Assembly (NCBI GenBank): GCA_900696465.1
Contig: CAADGE010000046.1
Location: 265,858 to 329,857, forward strand
Reading direction: 5' to 3'
Source: an uncultured Planctomycetota bacterium
Lineage (GTDB): Bacteria; Planctomycetota; Phycisphaerae; UBA1845; UTPLA1
Length of the DNA stretch: 64,000 nt
In this document: positions 8,641 to 16,475 of the stretch, one piece after another
Numbering within the stretch: the stretch's first letter is position 1
Layout of the letters: each line of letters starts with the position of its first letter
Notes under the pieces: model-generated
Told to the model about the DNA's origin: nothing
What the model saw: the letters and a program-made list of their open reading frames with translations, nothing else
Databases searched by the model: none
Translations under genes and position numbers: made by a program

Positions 8641-9577
8641 TCGAATCCTCGACTTCGCCGACGGTGCCGCGTACCTCCGCGTGCGCAACGACCAGCTCGT
8701 CGTCGAGCGAAAAGACCAGCCCGATGTGTCGACCCCGATGGCCGAAGTCGCCGCGATCATCCTCGCCCACCCGCAGGCGACGTGCTCCCAGCCGACCATC
8801 GCCCGGCTCATGACCTGCGGCGGGGCACTCGTCGTCTGCGACGATTCGCACCTGCCCGTCGGTGTGATGCTGCCACTCGTCGCCCACACCACGCAGACTG
8901 AGCGGCTCGCCGCCCAGGCCGCCGCGCCGCTCCCCATGCGCAAGCAACTCTGGAAGCAGATCGTCCGCCGGAAAATCCTCGCCCAGGCCGACCTGCTCCG
9001 CCAGCTTCACGACGACGACTTCGGCCTCGCCGAACTCGCCCGTTCCGTCCGATCCGGCGACCCCTCCAACCGCGAAGCCGTCGCCTCGCGCCGCTACTGG
9101 CCCGCCATCTTCGACACCCGAAACACAAGAATGGGTGGTACCTGCGTCCCGCTCGTCGAACCCTTTCGCCGCCGCTTCGACGCCCCCGATGCCAACCGCC
9201 TGCTCAATTACGGCTATGCCGTCCTCCGCGCTGTCGTCGGGCGCGCCATCTGCGCCGCCGGGCTGCACCCCTCGCTGGGCCTGCACCACCACAATCGCTA
9301 CAACGCCTTCTGCCTCGCCGATGATCTCATGGAGCCCTATCGGCCTCTGGTCGATGCCGCCGTCGTGGACCATGTCCGGTGCCACGGACATGACGCCCCG
9401 CTCGACCGGTCCGCGAAACAGGCCATTCTCGAGGCCGTATTGCGACGCTACAGGGCCGACGGCGAAGTCCGCACCCTCTTCGACATCGTCGCACGAACGG
9501 CCGCTTCGCTGGCGCGGGCTTACCTGAAGCAAAGCACCCTGCTGGATTATCCGAAAATGATCGAGGAATGCGTGTAG
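8633..9577 (+). CDS. cas1: CRISPR-associated endonuclease Cas1
   Basis: Cas1 is the integrase subunit that, with Cas2, inserts new spacers. The 314-residue protein matches subtype II Cas1: FADGAAYLRVRNDQLVVER at the N-terminus, SNREAVASRRYWP with the metal-binding Glu148, GLHHHNRYNAF with the catalytic His near 218, and CLADDLMEPYRP with the Asp near 231. All three acidic/His ligands are present. It overlaps the cas9 stop by 8 bases and its own stop lies inside the start region of cas2, so the three genes form one translationally coupled operon. Absence of csn2 and cas4 supports subtype II-C. Confidence 0.96.
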   Translation: MTDRILDFADGAAYLRVRNDQLVVERKDQPDVSTPMAEVAAIILAHPQATCSQPTIARLMTCGGALVVCDDSHLPVGVMLPLVAHTTQTERLAAQAAAPLPMRKQLWKQIVRRKILAQADLLRQLHDDDFGLAELARSVRSGDPSNREAVASRRYWPAIFDTRNTRMGGTCVPLVEPFRRRFDAPDANRLLNYGYAVLRAVVGRAICAAGLHPSLGLHHHNRYNAFCLADDLMEPYRPLVDAAVVDHVRCHGHDAPLDRSAKQAILEAVLRRYRADGEVRTLFDIVARTAASLARAYLKQSTLLDYPKMIEECV

Positions 9578-9960
9578 TCCGGCCGCACCCGGCCGGTTCG
9601 TTCGGGCCGTCCACGATGCCGCGCGACCGATTCGCACTTTCGGGATACCGACCGGTGTGGCTCTTCGCCATGTTCGATTTGCCCGTCAAGACCCAGGCGC
9701 AGCGGAGGCGGTATGCGCAGTTTCGCAAGTTGCTTTTGAAGGACGGATTCTGTCAAATGCAGTATTCGGTCTATGCCCGCTACTGCCCGAGCGAGGAGGC
9801 GGCGCAGGTCCATCGGGACTTGGTTCGCGCCGGCCTGCCGGATGAGGGACAGGTGCGGCTCCTGGCCGTGACGGATCGGCAGTTCGGGAAGATGGAGAAT
9901 TACGTTGGAAAAAGGCGCAGGGAAACCGAGGAAGCCCCGAAGCAACTCATGCTTTTTTGA
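9568..9960 (+). CDS. cas2: CRISPR-associated protein Cas2
   Basis: Cas2 is the dimeric scaffold of the Cas1-Cas2 integration complex. The core is clear: VWLFAMFDLPVKTQAQRRRY, then FRKLLLKDGFCQMQYSVYARYC, with the first-strand Asp typical of the family. From ATG 9568 the protein has 130 residues and an N-terminal extension of about 28 before the first beta strand. An internal ATG at 9616 would give 115 residues, closer to the family norm. Neither start has a good ribosome-binding site, and 9568 overlaps the cas1 stop, which suits coupling. The first CRISPR repeat begins 50 bases after the stop codon. Confidence 0.92.
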   Translation: MRVVRPHPAGSFGPSTMPRDRFALSGYRPVWLFAMFDLPVKTQAQRRRYAQFRKLLLKDGFCQMQYSVYARYCPSEEAAQVHRDLVRAGLPDEGQVRLLAVTDRQFGKMENYVGKRRRETEEAPKQLMLF

Positions 9961-10009
9961 GCGCCGCTCGCTTGCTACTCGCTGTTATGTCGCCGGTTAC
10001 GCGAGGACG
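9961..10009. promoter_or_regulatory. Short cas2-to-array spacer, possible CRISPR leader (acquisition end)
   Basis: Only 49 bases separate the cas2 stop from repeat 1. The repeat at this end is intact, while the repeat at the far end is degenerate, which by the usual rule marks this side as the insertion (leader) end. It is not AT-rich and shows no promoter, consistent with crRNAs being transcribed towards it from promoters inside the repeats. Confidence 0.4.
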
Positions 10010-13000
10010 AGTGTATCTGAGCGACGCTTCCCGGCAAACCACAGCGACTCCGGTGAAGGTGTCGGACGCCCAGCTAGTGTATCTGAGCGACGCTTCCCGG
10101 CAAACCACAGCCGCTTCTGTGCGGTGCTCAGCTTGGTCAGTAGTGTATCTGAGCGACGCTTCCCGGCAAACCACAGCGAGGCCTCGCTGGCGCCGCACCT
10201 GGATGATAGTGTATCTGAGCGACGCTTCCCGGCAAACCACAGCTTGTGCGGCCAATGGCCGCGCGCACATCGAAGTGTATCTGAGCGACGCTTCCCGGCA
10301 AACCACAGCTTGCTGGGCCCTTGACCGCTCGCGCGTCGTAGTGTATCTGAGCGACGCTTCCCGGCAAACCACAGCTTCGGCGGCGTGGCGCCGCAGATTG
10401 AGAGCAGTGTATCTGAGCGACGCTTCCCGGCAAACCACAGCGCGCGATCTCGCGCTTCGCATCATGGGTGCAGTGTATCTGAGCGACGCTTCCCGGCAAA
10501 CCACAGCGACCCGCACATCGACGGCACCAGCAGGATGAGTGTATCTGAGCGACGCTTCCCGGCAAACCACAGCAAGAACCACGTACGCCAGCTTGGTAAT
10601 CAGAGTGTATCTGAGCGACGCTTCCCGGCAAACCACAGCCATGATTCGCCTGGGCAGCGCGGGTGCCCTAGTGTATCTGAGCGACGCTTCCCGGCAAACC
10701 ACAGCTGCCCCTGCAGTTCGCCCATCCGCTTGAAAAGTGTATCTGAGCGACGCTTCCCGGCAAACCACAGCCCGTAGTTACACTAGTCGCAACCGGAGCC
10801 AAGTGTATCTGAGCGACGCTTCCCGGCAAACCACAGCTGATCCAGTGGGGGCCCTACGCGGTCTGGGAGTGTATCTGAGCGACGCTTCCCGGCAAACCAC
10901 AGCCGGCGCGCACGCTGTGGAATGCGATCAACGAGTGTATCTGAGCGACGCTTCCCGGCAAACCACAGCTGCAAGTACAACCCGTGCTGTTTTTCAAGTA
11001 GTGTATCTGAGCGACGCTTCCCGGCAAACCACAGCCCGCGCGTCGGGCTGCGCGAATGGTTTCGGAGTGTATCTGAGCGACGCTTCCCGGCAAACCACAG
11101 CGTCCCGACGGCGAGCTGCGCGAGATTCGGCAGTGTATCTGAGCGACGCTTCCCGGCAAACCACAGCTCGCCGTCGAGGCGGGCAAAGGTCTCGGGGAGT
11201 GTATCTGAGCGACGCTTCCCGGCAAACCACAGCAAACATTTTTATTTCATCTATCCCTATCAAAGTGTATCTGAGCGACGCTTCCCGGCAAACCACAGCT
11301 CAGCGTGAGTGAGGTCACCATCGAGGATAGTGTATCTGAGCGACGCTTCCCGGCAAACCACAGCGCAACGTCGACACCATCCTCGCGCAGTCGGAGTGTA
11401 TCTGAGCGACGCTTCCCGGCAAACCACAGCCGGTCGATGCGGACGATGCGGACGATCCTTAGTGTATCTGAGCGACGCTTCCCGGCAAACCACAGCAACC
11501 GATAACACTTCATCGGCGGCGCGCGAGTGTATCTGAGCGACGCTTCCCGGCAAACCACAGCCCGAATGACGAGCGCGCCGCATTGGAGGGAAGTGTATCT
11601 GAGCGACGCTTCCCGGCAAACCACAGCCTCGCCCGCGCACGACTCCTCGATGCCATGAGTGTATCTGAGCGACGCTTCCCGGCAAACCACAGCGGCGGAT
11701 GACGCCGGGGGCGGCGCGCGGGCAGTGTATCTGAGCGACGCTTCCCGGCAAACCACAGCGTATCCGTCGCCGAGCGCGGAGAAATCGACAGTGTATCTGA
11801 GCGACGCTTCCCGGCAAACCACAGCGGCGCGCGCCGCCATCAAACGACTGCTCTCAGTGTATCTGAGCGACGCTTCCCGGCAAACCACAGCAGATAGGCG
11901 GCGCGTCGGTCGCGCTGGCGGAGTGTATCTGAGCGACGCTTCCCGGCAAACCACAGCTTGTGCGGCCATTGGCCGCGCGCACATTGAAGTGTATCTGAGC
12001 GACGCTTCCCGGCAAACCACAGCAAACCTAAAAGTTACCGAACGCCCCCCCAAGTGTATCTGAGCGACGCTTCCCGGCAAACCACAGCACCGCCGCGAAG
12101 AGCTTGTCGGTCATGTCGAGTGTATCTGAGCGACGCTTCCCGGCAAACCACAGCCTTGGCGACCGTAGCTTCTGCAAGCTTTCCAGTGTATCTGAGCGAC
12201 GCTTCCCGGCAAACCACAGCATCGTCGTATTGCGGCGGTTTTTCGTATGGAGTGTATCTGAGCGACGCTTCCCGGCAAACCACAGCAACGAATACTGGGC
12301 CCAGCTTCGATGCGTTAGTGTATCTGAGCGACGCTTCCCGGCAAACCACAGCTGATCTTGCGGCCGGAACAGACGAGCGGATAGTGTATCTGAGCGACGC
12401 TTCCCGGCAAACCACAGCAGAAAAACACCCACAACCGCCGCGGAACAAAGTGTATCTGAGCGACGCTTCCCGGCAAACCACAGCTGGGCGTGACACCGTC
12501 CTCCGCGCACCTCGAGTGTATCTGAGCGACGCTTCCCGGCAAACCACAGCTCGAGCTTCGAGGGCGCGGCAAACGGATCGAGTGTATCTGAGCGACGCTT
12601 CCCGGCAAACCACAGCCCGAATGACGAGCGTGCCGCATTGGAAGGAAGTGTATCTGAGCGACGCTTCCCGGCAAACCACAGCTGGATGCCCTCATTAAAG
12701 AGGGTGTCGAGTAGTGTATCTGAGCGACGCTTCCCGGCAAACCACAGCGTATTGGCTGAAGGTAAAAGAACTGCAGCCAGTGTATCTGAGCGACGCTTCC
12801 CGGCAAACCACAGCCTGGCCGAGATCAAGCCCTATGAGAAAAATAGTGTATCTGAGCGACGCTTCCCGGCAAACCACAGCTTGTGCGGCTGTTGGACGCT
12901 CGCGCATTGAGTGTATCTGAGCGACGCTTCCCGGCAAACCACAGCCTGGCCGAGATCAAGCCCTATGAGAAAAATAGTGTATCTGAGCGACGCTTCCCGG

Positions 13001-13671
13001 CAAACCACAGCAGAATCCACCGCATCGGCCAGCGAAGAAAAAGTGTATCTGAGCGACGCTTCCCGGCAAACCACAGCTACGGCCGCTCGCGCGTCGTGGT
13101 GCACGATAGTGTATCTGAGCGACGCTTCCCGGCAAACCACAGCCGTTGGATGTTCTGAATGGGAACATCCGTTAGTGTATCTGAGCGACGCTTCCCGGCA
13201 AACCACAGCGCTTTCCGCTGTCGGGGTTCAGCGCTCTGAAGTGTATCTGAGCGACGCTTCCCGGCAAACCACAGCCTGGAGCCATGAGCGGATCGCCGAA
13301 CCTGCAGTGTATCTGAGCGACGCTTCCCGGCAAACCACAGCGAGCCGACAACGCAGTGTTTTTCGTGTGAAAGTGTATCTGAGCGACGCTTCCCGGCAAA
13401 CCACAGCAAATGGATGGCGCGTTCATCCGTGCAAACAAGTGTATCTGAGCGACGCTTCCCGGCAAACCACAGCACGTGCAGCCGCCGACGTGGATCAACA
13501 GGTAGTGTATCTGAGCGACGCTTCCCGGCAAACCACAGCCTGCGAGAGTTATGGTCGCTCGCGCGTCGTAGTGTATCTGAGCGACGCTTCCCGGCAAACC
13601 ACAGCGACGTACGCGCTGGAAGCGCACGACGACGGAGTGTATCTGAGCGACGCTTCCCGGAAAAATCAGAA
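10010..13671 (-). CRISPR. Type II-C CRISPR array, 56 repeats and 55 spacers
   Basis: The 36-bp repeat reads, on the plus strand, AGTGTATCTGAGCGACGCTT followed by CCCGGCAAACCACAGC. Fifty-five copies are identical as far as I could read; copy 56 (from 13636) keeps its first 25 bases and then diverges. Spacers are 30 bp, except spacers 20, 23, 31 and 44, which are 29 bp. The tracrRNA anti-repeat fixes the crRNA strand as minus. Read leftward, each repeat holds TTGCCG and TACACT 16 bp apart, so each may be its own promoter. Spacers 43 (12815-12844) and 45 (12946-12975) are identical. Spacers 4, 5, 30, 44, 47 and 54 are related, as are 24 and 40. Because the unit is 66 bp, all frames stay open across the array; those reading frames are not genes. 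Confidence 0.99.
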
Positions 13672-13952
13672 GTCGCTAGAATCGCAGGGTGGAGGGTGGG
13701 GCGTAATCCAACGCCGCCCTCGCGCGCACAGCGAGCAAGACCTCTTCCGTATGCGAACAGCAGTGCAATCACGATTCTCAATCGCCGACAGCGATCGGCT
13801 CGCCGAGTTTCTTACCGAATGGTGTCCCACGCTCCGCAGGAGGTGCGCCCGCGGAGTAAGACCCGCGAATTCCCGAAACCCCGCACACTCCAGCGCGTAA
13901 GCGTCCTGGAGTTCGCGCGCCTCAGGATTTCGACGTTTCGATTCTTTGGCGT
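13672..13952. other. Intergenic region between the array and infA, no gene seen
   Basis: This 281-bp stretch holds no convincing reading frame. It contains a GC-rich imperfect inverted repeat around 13696-13723 (GGGGCGTAATCCAACGCCGCC), which may be a dispersed intergenic element or a weak terminator. It lies upstream of the array in the crRNA direction but shows no AT-rich leader. Confidence 0.5.
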
Positions 13953-14177
13953 TTACAGCCGACGGGTGATGCGCCCGCGGGTCAGGTCGTACGGCGAAAG
14001 CTCCACGCGGACCTTGTCGCCCGGCAGGATGCGGATGAAGTTCTTCCGGAGCCGGCCGGAGATGTGCCCCAGCACCAGATGCTTCTTGCCCGCGAGCTCG
14101 AACTCGCAGCGAAACATCGTGTTCGGCAGGGCCTGCACGACTTCGGCTTCCACTTCGATCGTCTCAGTCTTGGCCAT
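13953..14177 (-). CDS. infA: Translation initiation factor IF-1
   Basis: IF-1 binds the ribosomal A site and assists IF-2 and IF-3 during initiation. The 74-residue product matches the family along its whole length: [19 protein letters not shown], then [20 protein letters not shown], then [20 protein letters not shown] and a C-terminal [13 protein letters not shown], forming the S1-like OB fold. ATG 14177 was chosen over a longer upstream frame because it gives exactly the family length. It ends 282 bp from the CRISPR array and is not part of a ribosomal-protein operon here. Confidence 0.95.
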   Translation of the reverse strand: MAKTETIEVEAEVVQALPNTMFRCEFELAGKKHLVLGHISGRLRKNFIRILPGDKVRVELSPYDLTRGRITRRL

Positions 14178-14399
14178 ACGTTCCTGTTCGGTTGTGCCGC
14201 GGGCGCCTGCAAATGGCCCGAGCATTTCTATCGGTCGGATCGACAATACGGGTCGATTCCGGATGTCCCGCCAGGGGCGACCGCGACAGACAGGGCTGAA
14301 AACCGCGAGCGGCTCGTCCCCGGGGTGCCGGGCAGGCCAATCATCGTACCCGAAAGGGTGTCCCCCGGCAACGCAGCCGCGCCGATCGGTCCCCGGCGG

Positions 14400-14428
14400 T
14401 TGACAGCACCGGAGGCGAGACTTAGCTT
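14400..14428 (+). promoter_or_regulatory. Candidate promoter of the small lipoprotein gene
   Basis: A perfect TTGACA (14400-14405) and TAGCTT (14423-14428) are 17 bases apart, about 64 bases upstream of ATG 14492. The -10 match is weak (3 of 6). The remainder of 14178-14491 contains no gene. Confidence 0.45.
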
Positions 14429-14491
14429 TCGCGCGGTCGAACGGCCGCGCGGCCGATCGTCGCGGAGGATTCAGCATCAGGAGTGTGTGCG

Positions 14492-14845
14492 ATGTTCAGG
14501 TCAGTGTCTGTCAAAATGGCCCTCTGTTTGATCGCGGTCTGCTTCGTGTTCGGCGGGTGCAGCTCATCGCTCGTCGGCACCTGGGAGAATCCGGAACCAA
14601 AAGCCGACGCCGGCGATTTCATCATCAACAACGCCACCTTCAAGGACGACGGCACCTACGTCGCCAGCGCCCGCAAAGGGGAGGAATCCGTCCGTCTGGC
14701 CGGCACCTACGAATTCAACGGATTCAACCTTAAGCTCAAGACCCCCGGCAAGCCGGAGCGCAACTACAACGCGACCTACCTGATGATGGGCCCGACCCTC
14801 GAACTGCGCGACGGCGAGATGAAGCAATCGCTCAAGAAGAAGTAA
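14492..14845 (+). CDS. Small lipoprotein of unknown function
   Basis: A 117-residue protein starts at ATG 14492, which has AGGAG 8 bases upstream (14479-14483); an in-frame GTG at 14483 falls within that site. A signal sequence ending in VFGGCSS gives a lipobox, so the protein is probably anchored in a membrane. The mature part, [17 protein letters not shown] onwards, then [13 protein letters not shown], looks like a small beta-rich domain with the pattern seen in lipocalin-like or META-like 'LxGTW' domains. That resemblance is weak and no function is assigned. A terminator hairpin follows 26 bases after the stop. Confidence 0.7.
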   Translation: MFRSVSVKMALCLIAVCFVFGGCSSSLVGTWENPEPKADAGDFIINNATFKDDGTYVASARKGEESVRLAGTYEFNGFNLKLKTPGKPERNYNATYLMMGPTLELRDGEMKQSLKKK

Positions 14846-14871
14846 ACCGGCGAATGATCGAGCAAAGCAAA

Positions 14872-14905
14872 ACGACCCGGGCCGCATCGGAGCGACCCGG
14901 GTCGT
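14872..14905. terminator. Bidirectional terminator between convergent genes
   Basis: ACGACCCGGG (14872-14881) and CCCGGGTCGT (14896-14905) form a 10-bp perfect stem. On the minus strand it is followed by TTTTGCTTTG, so it best serves leftward transcription, but it sits between the convergent lipoprotein and DksA-like genes and may stop both. Confidence 0.6.
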
Positions 14906-14959
14906 GATGAATCAGCCGATGCTGCGACCTCGCGCATCTCCACTGCGAGACCGTGCGGT

Positions 14960-15601
14960 CTAATCCCAATCCTCCTCTTCCTCCTCGGCTTCGATCGCCT
15001 TGGGGCGGCGCTCGGCCTGACCCTCGCAGGCCAGACAACGCCGGGCAAAGGGCAGCACTTCGAGCCGCTTGCGGGGAATGGCTCGCTCACAATCAACACA
15101 AACGCCGTATTTGCCTTCGTCGATCCGGCGGATAGCCGCTTCGATGTCCTCGAGCTGGGCCGCTTCGATGGCAATAAGCCCCACGGCCAGTTCATCCTCA
15201 AAACCCTCGGACGCCCGATCGCTGACATCCGGCAAGTCGCCTGATTTCTCGGCCAGGGCCGCCTGCGTGTTCTGCACCACGGAGAGCAGGCGCTGCCGCT
15301 GGCCCGCCAGGGCATCGCGCATGCTCGCCACCCATTCCGGATCGAGATTGGGCTTGGCCGGCGCCGCGGTCTTCTCCGGCTTCGGGGCGATCGGACGCGC
15401 CGACGAACTCGATCCCGAACCGCCGACGACCGGTCGCGTCCGTGCCACGGGCTTGGCTTTCGGGGCGCTCTTGGCGGCCGGCTTCGGCTTGGCCGCGGCC
15501 TTGGAAATGGCCGCGGACTTGGAGGCCGGCTTGGCCTTCGGCTTCGCTCCGCTGCTCTTGGCCGGAGATGCCTTCTTCGTTGCTTTTCGGGGTGTTGCCA
15601 T
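14960..15601 (-). CDS. DksA/TraR-family zinc-finger protein with histone-H1-like tail
   Basis: The C-terminal half is a DksA/TraR domain: a coiled-coil region (MRDALAGQRQRLLSVVQ), the motif DEGKYGVCVDCERAIPRKRL, and RCLACEGQAE, giving a four-Cys zinc site (168, 171, 189, 192 from ATG 15601). DksA-type proteins bind the RNA polymerase secondary channel or act as general stress regulators. The N-terminal 85 residues are an Ala/Lys/Pro-rich repeat-like tail (KPKAKPASKSAA, KPKPAAKSAPKAK), similar in composition to histone H1 tails. The C-terminus is a run of acidic residues. An in-frame TTG three codons earlier is possible. It is upstream of an HU gene on the same strand with 214 bases between. 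Confidence 0.85.
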   Translation of the reverse strand: MATPRKATKKASPAKSSGAKPKAKPASKSAAISKAAAKPKPAAKSAPKAKPVARTRPVVGGSGSSSSARPIAPKPEKTAAPAKPNLDPEWVASMRDALAGQRQRLLSVVQNTQAALAEKSGDLPDVSDRASEGFEDELAVGLIAIEAAQLEDIEAAIRRIDEGKYGVCVDCERAIPRKRLEVLPFARRCLACEGQAERRPKAIEAEEEEEDWD

Positions 15602-15815
15602 CGTTGTCAATACCGCCTTGCTTGCTCCGGGTGTTGTGTGGTTCCGGATCAGCGCCCCGCCGTTGGCCCGTACAACCCGGAAGAATGGTATCTCCGGATG
15701 GCCGCGTCAAGCGACCGTCGGCCAAAAGTTCAGACCTGCTCCACGCCGCCGGAAATCGTCGATGCACACGGTCGGCGCGGCCGCCAGCGTTTCGTACACC
15801 AATCGCCCGCTTGTT

Positions 15816-16124
15816 CTAGCGTTTGCCTTTCTTCTTCGGCGCGGCGCCCAGAATGGCATCCTTCGCGGCCTTGGCTACGCGGAATTTCACGACCTTCTTC
15901 GCCGGAATCTTGATCGCCTCGCCCGTGGCGGGATTTCGACCCATGCGGGCCTTGCGATTGACCAGCACAAGCTTGCCCAGGCCGGGAAGCATGAAACCGT
16001 TCTTGGCTTCCTTGTAGGCCGTGGAGACCAGCGTGTCCATAAATTGGACGACCTGAGCACGGGTCAGTTCGTTCTTTTCGGCCAGCAGTCGAATCAACGC
16101 GCTCTTGCTCATTGCAGCAGCCAT
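15816..16124 (-). CDS. HU-family DNA-binding protein (copy 1)
   Basis: HU is a small dimeric nucleoid protein that bends DNA. This 102-residue protein has the HU fold signature: SKSALIRLLAEKNELTRAQV, FMDTLVSTAYKEAKNG, LPGLGKLVLVNRKARMGRNP, then ATGEAIKIPAKKVVKFRVAK. ATG 16124 was chosen because AGGAG lies 7 bases upstream; a longer frame starting at 16193 has no ribosome-binding site. A short Lys-rich tail (APKKKGKR) ends the protein. A second HU copy is at 31520-31810; they are close paralogues, sharing the NRKARMGRNPATGEAIKIP core. Confidence 0.93.
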   Translation of the reverse strand: MAAAMSKSALIRLLAEKNELTRAQVVQFMDTLVSTAYKEAKNGFMLPGLGKLVLVNRKARMGRNPATGEAIKIPAKKVVKFRVAKAAKDAILGAAPKKKGKR

Positions 16125-16173
16125 GTTCACTCCTTCGATAAAACGGACACGATGCCGTACAACAAACGGTTTC

Positions 16174-16191
16174 GCGGCCGATTTCGGCCGC
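16174..16191. repeat. Perfect palindrome in the upstream region of HU copy 1
   Basis: GCGGCCGATTTCGGCCGC is an 8-bp perfect inverted repeat with a 2-bp centre, 50 bases upstream of the HU start. It could be an operator or a hairpin in the transcript leader; I cannot tell which. Confidence 0.4.
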
Positions 16192-16389
16192 ATGGGCAGG
16201 ACAAGTTAGCAATGTCGGACCGTTGAATCAATGGCCGATCCGCAGGAATTCGCCACAAAAACGACCGATTTCCCCGGACCGGGGAACGGCGGCACCAACG
16301 ACCCCATCCGGCTCGACCCCAACGCGGGGCACAACGGACGGGGCGGATGCTGCGGAAAAAGACCCGCTGGCCGAGCCGGCGGATCATTC

Positions 16390-16419
16390 TTGACACGGCC
16401 GGTACCGGCCCCCTAGTTT
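16390..16419 (+). promoter_or_regulatory. Candidate purC promoter with internal palindrome
   Basis: A perfect TTGACA (16390-16395) is followed 18 bases later by TAGTTT (16414-16419). The spacer contains GGCCGGTACCGGCC (16397-16410), a perfect 14-bp palindrome, a position typical for a repressor site. Otherwise the region from 16192 to 16475 holds no gene. Confidence 0.4.
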
Positions 16420-16475
16420 CGACGGCCGGGAGTGAACCGGGGTCGGCCAAGATAATCACGGAAGGAGAAGAAGCG

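Noticed and set aside
13696-13723. GC-rich inverted repeat beside the array as a CRISPR leader promoter
   Set aside because: No -35/-10 pair is associated with it, and the repeat-internal promoters and degenerate repeat fit a leader on the other side.
9905-13900. Many long reading frames in all six frames across the CRISPR array
   Set aside because: The 66-bp repeat-spacer unit is a multiple of three and the repeat has no stop in most frames, so frames stay open by construction; the translations are periodic repeat peptides.
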